Assembly: GCA_009778255.1 (NCBI GenBank)
Contig: WRKD01000206.1
Span: 1 to 19,442, forward strand
Direction of reading: 5' to 3'
From: Bacillota bacterium
GTDB taxonomy: Bacteria > Bacillota > Dehalobacteriia > UBA4068
DNA: 19,442 bases
A program made the position numbers and the translations under genes. The first letter of the stretch is position 1. The number at the start of each line of letters is the position of its first letter. Of the stretch, positions 14,701 to 19,442 are shown one piece after another. Under the pieces are notes generated by a model. The model made no database searches, was not told the DNA's origin, and saw only the letters and a program-made list of their open reading frames with translations.

Positions 14701-17189
14701 CGATTATCTGCACATTCTAAAGCTATCAGGGAGGTGTTTTGCGATACATCCAGTGTAGAAAGTTGATTTTGCAGGCAATATAAGTTCATGAGCTGGGGAT
14801 TATTTGATATATTCAGCGTTTCTAACTGGTTATATGAACAAACTATCGACTCCAGAGCAGTATTATTTTTGCAATCTAAAGAGGTTATATTATTGTTGTC
14901 GCACCACAAAACTGTAAGCTGGGGATTATTAGAGACATCTAAAGCATTAAGCTGGGTATTATAGCACATAAAATATGAAAGTGCTCTATTATTAGATACA
15001 TTAATTGTGCCCAGCGGGTTATTGCTGCATTCTAAGTCCATCAGCGCCATGTTTTTCGACAAATCCAGCGTATTCAGATTGTTATCAAAACAGACAAGAA
15101 TCTCCAAAGCTAAACTGCCAGATACTTTTAAAGTTTCCAATTGATTGCTATTACAATACAATTCCCAAAGCAGAGGGCAATTTGTTGTATCCAAAGTTCT
15201 CAGGTTATTATTGTAACAAATCAAATTAGTAAGCGAGCTGTTTTTAGACAAATCTAGCTTTGTCAATTGATTATTGAAACAATATAAAGATTCCAGTTTT
15301 TTAAGTCCCGATACATCCAATTCGCTCAGATAGTTTGAGGGACACCCCAAAAAAAGCAAGCCGCTGAAGTATTTTAAGCCGGTCATATCATGAATAACCA
15401 TGCTCCCCATACTCAGATAATCTATAGATGCCAGTTTACTTAAGTCATTTACAACATAGCTGCTTTCTGTACGGCGGCCCCCATCTTGACTATTTAGTAA
15501 GCGCAGCACAGCCCGGCGAAAATTAATATCGGGAAATTCAATAATATACATACCGGCTTTTGCTTCACTCCAGTGAGCCACCAGCCTAAGGTTATTGGGC
15601 GGTGCTAAGGAAAAATTATACTCGCTATAGCCGCTGCTTAAAAACCAGCCCTCAAAGGCATAGCCGGCTCTTTGCGGAGTATAAGGCTCAATAAGGGTAT
15701 AGCTAGGTATTACTCTTACAACTACCGGTTGTCGTACGCCATCATTGAAATCGTAGGTAATGCTATAGAGCGCCTCCTGCCCCATAGATGCAGCTAGGGC
15801 ATTCACAATACCATAACCAAAATATTCATCATAGCCAACATCACCTGCGTCCCGTGCTGTCTGACACAGGGCCATGCGAACTTGTTGTGGTGTATAAGAT
15901 GGATGCAGCGAGCGGATTAATGCGGCTACGCCTGCCACACAAGGCGAAGCCATAGAAGTACCGCTCATATTACCATAACCTCCGCCCATTAATGTGGAAT
16001 ATATATCCGTTCCGGGTGCGGCAAGGTCGATTTCCAAACCGTAATTGGAATAAGAGCTCTCGAACAGATACCCCTGTGTGGTAGCGGAAACGGCAATACA
16101 TTCGGGATACGCCGCCGGGAACCCCGCATGGTCGTTAGAGTCATTGCCGGCCGCGCACACTACAGTTACGCCTTGAGCAACAGCATTGGCAATTATTTGC
16201 TGTTCAATGGCATCGGCGCCGTAACCGTTGCTATAATTTCTGCCAAGGCTCATATTAATAATATCCGCACCGTTTGCAGCCGCATAATTGATAGCACGAT
16301 ATAAATCTTCCGAGAAAAACCATCCGATGCCGCTGTCATTAGCTTTGATTATCAGCAGTTCCGCCTCAGGCGCTACGCCGCTGGTATTGGCCACTTTATC
16401 TAGAGAGGCTGCGATAATGCCAGCTACATGGGTGCCATGTCCATAATCATCCTGTATATGTACTAACCCAACTCTATCTGTTACAGTATTATAAGATTTA
16501 GCAGAAATACGCCCGGTAAAAGCGGGGTGGTTAATATCTATTCCCGTATCGATCACTGCTACAACGGTGTTTTTCCCTTGTGAGTAAAGCCAAGCACGAT
16601 CTATATCTATTTCGGCGCGATGCCACTGTTGTGACGCAAGAAGCGGAGTATGCGGTAAGTTGCCCCTTGTCTCATAAACAGGGCGAGTAAATGCGTCATG
16701 CCTTTCTTCCAAATATTTATAGGGATCAATGAAGGCGGTATAACTTAGGTAAGCATCCGACGAATTTGTGTAGTTTGGGGCAATCTCATAAGTATGATAA
16801 ATTCTATTTAAACCCAAGAGCGGCAAGGGGTTTTCATGCTGATCCGGCACGCTATGATCAGAAATACTTTGTGCGGAAATGCTTTGCTCCAATACGCTTT
16901 GCGCCACCGCTGCTTTAGCATCCGGCGCAGCCAATACCGCTATGCCATAGGCATAGGATTTAAGCTCCAGATCGTAGGCAGCCGCAATTTTAAGAGCATG
17001 CTCCAAAGAATTGGCAGGCGCTAAAACCTCTCCCGGCATAAAGGTAGCTGCGGGATCAATATCGGGAGGGTTAGTATTTTGCAAACCGCCATATTCGGCG
17101 GAAAAAGCTGTGCCCCCAATGCCCAGCAGTAATGCAAAGGCTAGTATTAATGCCAAACAGCTTTTAATAGTGAAAGATTTCTTTTTCAT
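11787..17189 (-). CDS. Secreted subtilisin-like (S8) protease with LRR solenoids and dockerin
   Basis: 1800-residue exported protease. Signal peptide 1-30 (LALILAFALLLGIGGTAFSA). Propeptide-like region about 50-100. The S8 domain (about 185-465) has an intact triad: D214 (VVAVIDTGID), H251 (GHGTHVAG), S412 (GTSMASP), with oxyanion N349 (CAAGND). An InlB/Flg_new-type repeat covers 475-541 (GYAFEGWF). Two leucine-rich-repeat solenoids follow: 604-941 (16 units) and 1024-1613 (28 units), period 21 residues, each with an N-terminal cap and each ending in a GWQ...FYPQ.SG tail. Then beta-sandwich 1637-1720 and dockerin 1730-1792. It should cleave extracellular proteins, with the LRRs binding targets and the dockerin fixing it to a cohesin scaffold. 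The ribosome site is weak (AGGCAGG). It follows the radical SAM gene by about 100 bases but appears to have its own promoter. Confidence 0.92.
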   Translation of the reverse strand: MKKKSFTIKSCLALILAFALLLGIGGTAFSAEYGGLQNTNPPDIDPAATFMPGEVLAPANSLEHALKIAAAYDLELKSYAYGIAVLAAPDAKAAVAQSVLEQSISAQSISDHSVPDQHENPLPLLGLNRIYHTYEIAPNYTNSSDAYLSYTAFIDPYKYLEERHDAFTRPVYETRGNLPHTPLLASQQWHRAEIDIDRAWLYSQGKNTVVAVIDTGIDINHPAFTGRISAKSYNTVTDRVGLVHIQDDYGHGTHVAGIIAASLDKVANTSGVAPEAELLIIKANDSGIGWFFSEDLYRAINYAAANGADIINMSLGRNYSNGYGADAIEQQIIANAVAQGVTVVCAAGNDSNDHAGFPAAYPECIAVSATTQGYLFESSYSNYGLEIDLAAPGTDIYSTLMGGGYGNMSGTSMASPCVAGVAALIRSLHPSYTPQQVRMALCQTARDAGDVGYDEYFGYGIVNALAASMGQEALYSITYDFNDGVRQPVVVRVIPSYTLIEPYTPQRAGYAFEGWFLSSGYSEYNFSLAPPNNLRLVAHWSEAKAGMYIIEFPDINFRRAVLRLLNSQDGGRRTESSYVVNDLSKLASIDYLSMGSMVIHDMTGLKYFSGLLFLGCPSNYLSELDVSGLKKLESLYCFNNQLTKLDLSKNSSLTNLICYNNNLRTLDTTNCPLLWELYCNSNQLETLKVSGSLALEILVCFDNNLNTLDLSKNMALMDLECSNNPLGTINVSNNRALSYFMCYNTQLNALDVSNNPQLTVLWCDNNNITSLDCKNNTALESIVCSYNQLETLNISNNPQLMNLYCLQNQLSTLDVSQNTSLIALECADNRLTAINVSNNPELVVFSCGGNRLTSIDVSKNKALSSLWCRDNPLDTLDISQNPLLTLLSCYNCRLNELDTINNPLLELFWCSDNLLTRLSVMNQKQLSQLDCSGNYISSLEKVNGWQESPLLFLDSSFIFYPQLSGEPPSGKDITSSFIDPGFLAAIREILDKPLGAILDYDVAWIRVLNVDAWSIPYTITSLAGIEHFKSLVQLNCSYQELKELNLKQNGILVELDCTNNQLSTLDLSHNTVLARLFCGDNQLKTLALVQNKALVVLSCYNNLLTTLNVTANSFLQYLNCSDNPLETLDVSQNKELYILSCVNCSLSVLDVSSNTALESLYCNDNQLNSLNVSQNSALMWLSCWNNQLSSLDILENTALKELDCSNNQLRELDVSKNTGFYMLKCADNQLALLDISKNTGLISLDCSNNSLTVLDVSKNIKIQFLVCSWNQLTELNVTANPVLDFLNCSFNRLTSLNVVNNSQLHYLICAVNQLSELDITGNSILYFLDCDNNRLSTLNLNNNPLLNYLNCSNNRLTTLNLTNNPLLDYLDCGNNRLSTLNLTNNPLLDYLNCYNNRLSSMDVSNNTALLYLHCGNNQLTILDIESNPYLTSLDCNNNKLLSLNFMKNPALTRVDCGNNLLSSLNVYGNPSLEYLFCGKNQITMLDVSKNSALMELFCWENHLSALELMANPLLFSLDCSENLLSELNISNNQALKYLYCSNNLITNLDLSNNPKLTYLSCAHNQLTKLELSINTALESIFCYNNNLTSLDISQNTTLLQLDCTYNRIKSPADVYGWQKLGLVMGDTFAFYPQKSGASIEGVIKSYDPAKTATIQLIENGKPAYTIYTDYQKGIGQVEQRFIFKDVASGTYDLLITKDAHTNFTVKNIIVKETNLDLTLDHRPEVQLMTLRCGDINGDGIINMSDLMILWSLANYNKKTDESINKLCDLNGDGLINNLDLTILWLPYNYNRGEIEIEYLN
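11814..12002 (-). other. Type I dockerin domain of the subtilase-LRR protein
   Basis: F-hand loops DINGDGIINMSD and DLNGDGLINNLD. Recognition positions 10-11 are MS in the first loop and NL in the second. A cysteine precedes each loop (RCGD and LCD). The upstream sandwich begins ASIEGVIKSYDPAKTATIQL and is shared with the other two dockerin genes. Confidence 0.9.
12351..14120 (-). repeat. Leucine-rich repeat array 2 (28 units, 63-bp period)
   Basis: Encodes residues 1024-1613. After a 23-residue first unit, all 27 others are exactly 21 residues, with the pattern S.N..L..L.C..N.L..LDV. Every unit keeps the cysteine. There are no insertions within the array. Confidence 0.9.
12981..13232 (-). 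repeat. Near-identical 63-bp tandem repeats within LRR array 2 (units 15-18)
   Basis: Four successive units are nearly identical in DNA, differing at only a few bases per copy (for example the blocks around 13020-13080 and 13083-13143). The encoded units read NNPLLNYLNC, NNPLLDYLDC and NNPLLDYLNC. This marks recent duplication or homogenisation, while the rest of the array has diverged. Confidence 0.85.
14367..15380 (-). repeat. Leucine-rich repeat array 1 (16 units, 63-bp period)
   Basis: Encodes residues 604-941 of the protease: one 23-residue unit then 15 units of exactly 21 residues with the same Cys-bearing pattern as array 2. The 82-residue segment between the arrays (942-1023) holds an end cap and a fresh N-terminal cap, so the arrays are two separate solenoids. 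Confidence 0.9.
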
Positions 17190-17253
17190 ATTTTTTCGCC
17201 TGCCTTTTCAATTTGATATCTACAAAAAATCTTTATTAATTACTTCTTTTATT

Positions 17254-17262
17254 ATTATAGCA
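17254..17262 (-). promoter_or_regulatory. Extended -10 promoter element for the subtilase-LRR gene
   Basis: The minus strand reads TGCTATAAT at 17262-17254, an extended -10 (TGnTATAAT). No good -35 lies 16-18 bp upstream, where the GC-rich hairpin sits. The start codon is at 17189, about 58 bases after the expected transcription start. Confidence 0.4.
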
Positions 17263-17287
17263 TAGGGCGGGCTTAGTCCGCCCTATG
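17261..17287. terminator. GC-rich 10-bp hairpin after the radical SAM gene
   Basis: CATAGGGCGG (17261-17270) pairs perfectly with CCGCCCTATG (17278-17287) across a 7-base loop. It begins directly after the TAA of the radical SAM gene. No T-tract follows on either strand, so it may be a weak terminator, a 3' stabiliser or an attenuator. Its distal edge overlaps the extended -10 of the next gene. Confidence 0.5.
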
Positions 17288-18211
17288 TTATTGTGAAGAA
17301 AAATCCGGAACATAATTATGTTGCGCCGCCTCTCTTTTTTGCATATAGCCTGTAGTCAGGCCGCAGGAAAAAAAGTGCTCTATAATGGAATTGTATTCAA
17401 AAGCTGTAATTTTTCGGTTTATTTGCTGATAAAGATGGGCTTGATGGGTGGGAAAATATTGCGCCAGCAAGCTGACCGGAGTATCTTTGGGCAGGTTATT
17501 AGCTATCCAATCTAAAATCAGCATGGAATCTTTTCTTAAGCCAGGTAATATTAAATGCCTAATAAGCAGCCCTTTTTTTAATAATCCCTGTTCATCAAGG
17601 ATAAAGCTCTTATTTGTTATTGCATTAACTTGCCTGGCCATTTCCAAAACCGCCCTGCTAGCTGTTGGCCAATAACCGGGTGCTTGTGAATAATTAATTG
17701 CCACAGCTTCATTTATATATTTTAAATCCGGCAAATAAACATCTATCAAACCATCTAAGGAGCGTAAGGCCGCTACATTTTCGTATGCTGAGCTATTGTA
17801 TATCACAGGTAAAGTTAAGCCGGCTTGTTTGGCGATTATAAGGGCTTGGCGTATTTGATGGATATGCGGGGTGGGGGTTACTAAATTAATATTATGCGCG
17901 CCTTGGGCGGCTAAATCAAAAAAAATTTGCGACAAATCTGCAGGCTTTATTTCCTGGCTGAAGGTTTTTATTGTAGCATTTTTGTTTTTTTTTGGTACGC
18001 TTATAAGATGATTTTGGCAATAAACGCAACGCAAATTACAGCCGGAAAAAAACACTGTTCCAGAGCCTTTTGTTCCACTAATAGGCGGTTCTTCCCAGAA
18101 ATGCAACAGACTTAATGCCACTTGCGCCCATTCTTTAGCACCGCAGAAACCAGGGTTACTTTCCGATCTGTAGCATTTGCGCGGACAAAGTTCACATGTT
18201 GTTTTTTGCAT
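17288..18211 (-). CDS. Radical SAM protein, PflX-like (PFL-activase homologue)
   Basis: 307-residue cytoplasmic radical SAM protein. The cluster-binding motif is C58-x3-C62-x2-C65 in FFSGCNLRCVYCQN. An N-terminal cysteine set C6-x2-C9-x3-C13 plus C23 (CELCPRKC, PGFCG) is typical of the PflX group of pyruvate formate-lyase activase homologues, whose substrates are mostly unknown. Further conserved stretches are NINLVTPTPHIHQI, VIYNSSAYE, DVYLPDLKY and LLIRHLILPG. The ATG at 18211 is the only possible start before the first cysteine motif. No ribosome binding site precedes it; instead a consensus promoter lies immediately upstream, predicting a leaderless message. It sits between two dockerin genes on the same strand; whether it serves them is not known. 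Confidence 0.9.
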   Translation of the reverse strand: MQKTTCELCPRKCYRSESNPGFCGAKEWAQVALSLLHFWEEPPISGTKGSGTVFFSGCNLRCVYCQNHLISVPKKNKNATIKTFSQEIKPADLSQIFFDLAAQGAHNINLVTPTPHIHQIRQALIIAKQAGLTLPVIYNSSAYENVAALRSLDGLIDVYLPDLKYINEAVAINYSQAPGYWPTASRAVLEMARQVNAITNKSFILDEQGLLKKGLLIRHLILPGLRKDSMLILDWIANNLPKDTPVSLLAQYFPTHQAHLYQQINRKITAFEYNSIIEHFFSCGLTTGYMQKREAAQHNYVPDFSSQ

Positions 18212-18217
18212 AGTAAA

Positions 18218-18246
18218 ATTGTAACGTAGAAATTTATCAATGTCAA
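18218..18246 (-). promoter_or_regulatory. Consensus promoter of the radical SAM gene
   Basis: On the minus strand, -35 TTGACA (18246-18241) and -10 TACAAT (18223-18218) are 17 bp apart. The expected +1 is at or within a base or two of 18211, which is the A of the ATG. Confidence 0.65.
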
Positions 18247-18278
18247 TCCAACTCTATTCCGGTTATCTTATAACTGAA

Positions 18279-19442
18279 TCAATAGTCTATAATGATTTCG
18301 CCTCTATTGTAATTATATGTTTGCCAAAGAATGGTTAAATCAAGATTATTGACCACACCGTCACCATTTAAATCACAAGCTTTATTTGTGGCAAGTGCGC
18401 TGATTTTATTATAATTGGCAGTATTCCATAGAATAATCAGGTCGTCATTATTGATTATGCCATCGCCGTTGATATCTCCACAGCGTAAGTTCATAAGCTG
18501 TATTTCAGGGCGTTTGTCTGAAGTTAGGTTTAAATTTTGACTGGTTACGATTAAGTTCTTTATGGTGAATTTAGTATGAGCAGCTTTGATGATAGTTAAA
18601 TCGTATGTATCGGGGACAACACCGGCAATACTAAAGCTTTGCTCAATTTGGCCATAACCACTGGTAGCTTGGATAAATGTACTATAAGCAACCGTCTCAT
18701 TTTTTTTGAGCTGTATAGTGGTGAGAACACCCGGGTTATAGCTGGCAATTTTGCCACTTATTGTTGCCAGTGTTGTGTTCATCGTAAAAGCGCTGTTTCC
18801 GGAACTGCTGTTCCAAGTTATGCCAGATAATTGTAAGCCGGAAGGGGTATCCTGACTTGGGGCAAGCATGTTATAGGTAAAAGCGCTGTATAAGCCAGTA
18901 GAAGGGTCGCTGGTTGGAGAAAACTCTTTTTTATTTGGCCCCCATAAATCGTTTAAATCTCCATAATCTTTGTTGAGGGTTTGCTGCAGTTTTTGTTCTC
19001 CGCCATGAGCTTCCTCAATAGCTACGCGATAATGGCCGGGTTTATCGTTTATTCTAACCAGAGGCACACTTTCATCCACATGAAAAATCAGTAAGCCGCC
19101 GCGGCTTGAATTGGCGCTGTTATCGATTCTATAAAAAGCGCCGCGGTCATAATTATCGGTTGTTCCATATTTTCGTGGTTGAATAAGAAAGTATTGATTG
19201 ACGTTAGTAGCTGATCTTAATAGATAAATATCTAGAGGCGCATTTAAAACAGCATTTTCGCTATTATCTAATGTGCCGGGAGTTACAAACCCATATTTGA
19301 AAAGATTATATGCATCGGGGTAGCTTGGTGTAGTACCCATTGCTTCGGCAGCGGTTTTTTTACCCCAGCTGCCATAAGACATAAGCGACCAATAACCATG
19401 TCCCATAGAGGTTACCGAGCCGCTCATAGTGCCATAATCATA
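18279..19442 (-). CDS. M6 (immune inhibitor A-like) metallopeptidase with dockerin, N-terminus outside the window
   Basis: The reading frame stays open to the window edge, so this is the C-terminal 387 residues of a longer secreted protein. Visible residues 1-30 hold GYWSLMSYGSWG, the segment that follows the zinc site in M6 peptidases. Further family landmarks are GGLLIFHVDE near 115, AIEEAHGG near 141 and GDLNDLWG near 161, followed by a FSPTSDPST stretch. The HExxH zinc motif would lie just beyond the edge, so activity cannot be confirmed. From about 227 comes the shared beta-sandwich (ISGKIASYNPG) and then the dockerin (320-381). M6 enzymes cut extracellular proteins. The ATG inside the window at 19427 falls within a conserved stretch and is not the true start. 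Start, signal peptide and promoter are not visible. Confidence 0.85.
   Translation of the reverse strand, partial: YDYGTMSGSVTSMGHGYWSLMSYGSWGKKTAAEAMGTTPSYPDAYNLFKYGFVTPGTLDNSENAVLNAPLDIYLLRSATNVNQYFLIQPRKYGTTDNYDRGAFYRIDNSANSSRGGLLIFHVDESVPLVRINDKPGHYRVAIEEAHGGEQKLQQTLNKDYGDLNDLWGPNKKEFSPTSDPSTGLYSAFTYNMLAPSQDTPSGLQLSGITWNSSSGNSAFTMNTTLATISGKIASYNPGVLTTIQLKKNETVAYSTFIQATSGYGQIEQSFSIAGVVPDTYDLTIIKAAHTKFTIKNLIVTSQNLNLTSDKRPEIQLMNLRCGDINGDGIINNDDLIILWNTANYNKISALATNKACDLNGDGVVNNLDLTILWQTYNYNRGEIIIDY
18300..18488 (-). other. Type I dockerin domain of the M6 peptidase
   Basis: F-hand loops DINGDGIINNDD and DLNGDGVVNNLD. Recognition positions 10-11 are ND and NL. A cysteine precedes each loop (RCGD, ACD), as in the subtilase dockerin. 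It is joined to the same upstream sandwich domain as the other two. Confidence 0.9.

Noticed and set aside
12351..15380. CRISPR-like regular repeat array
   Set aside because: The 63-bp periodicity comes from 21-residue leucine-rich repeats in one uninterrupted reading frame; there are no constant repeats with unique spacers.
17288..18211. True pyruvate formate-lyase activase
   Set aside because: The extra N-terminal cysteine set fits the PflX group, and no formate-lyase or glycyl-radical gene lies nearby.

Overview
The window looks like a chromosomal segment of an anaerobic, low-to-moderate GC member of the Bacillota (probably Clostridia). This is inferred from the AGGAGG-type ribosome binding sites, the type I dockerins on secreted proteins, a PflX-like radical SAM protein, and the AT-leaning intergenic DNA. 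The species cannot be told from the sequence.

Left part, plus strand, 1-4954. The window opens with the decayed 3' end of an AAA-ATPase/PD-(D/E)XK nuclease-like gene (one frameshift and one internal stop). After a 200-bp spacer with an inverted repeat and a near-consensus promoter comes a two-gene operon: a SNF2/RapA-type helicase-like ATPase and a SWIM zinc-finger protein. Next is a small type II toxin-antitoxin operon (Phd/YefM-like antitoxin, RelE/ParE-like toxin) with TGTACA-like half sites around its promoter. The toxin gene ends 9 bp from the end of the large convergent gene to its right.

Right part, minus strand, 4964-19442. Three genes for secreted proteins all end in the same roughly 160-residue tail, a carboxypeptidase-regulatory-like beta-sandwich followed by a type I dockerin. 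In order of transcription (right to left) they are: (1) an M6 (immune inhibitor A-like) metallopeptidase, cut by the window edge; (2) an 1800-residue subtilisin-like (S8) protease carrying an InlB-type repeat and two leucine-rich-repeat solenoids of 16 and 28 units; (3) a roughly 2180-residue protein without a recognisable catalytic domain, built from an internally duplicated beta-propeller/fibronectin-III block plus a CBM9-like carbohydrate-binding domain. A PflX-type radical SAM gene lies between (1) and (2); its promoter position predicts a leaderless mRNA.

How they may work together: dockerins plug enzymes onto cohesin-bearing scaffoldins. Two of the three dockerin proteins here are peptidases and the third appears to be a binding protein, so the locus suggests a cellulosome-like surface complex aimed at protein or glycoprotein rather than plain cellulose. 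No cohesin or scaffoldin is present in the window, so that assembly is an inference. The left-hand genes look functionally unrelated to it.
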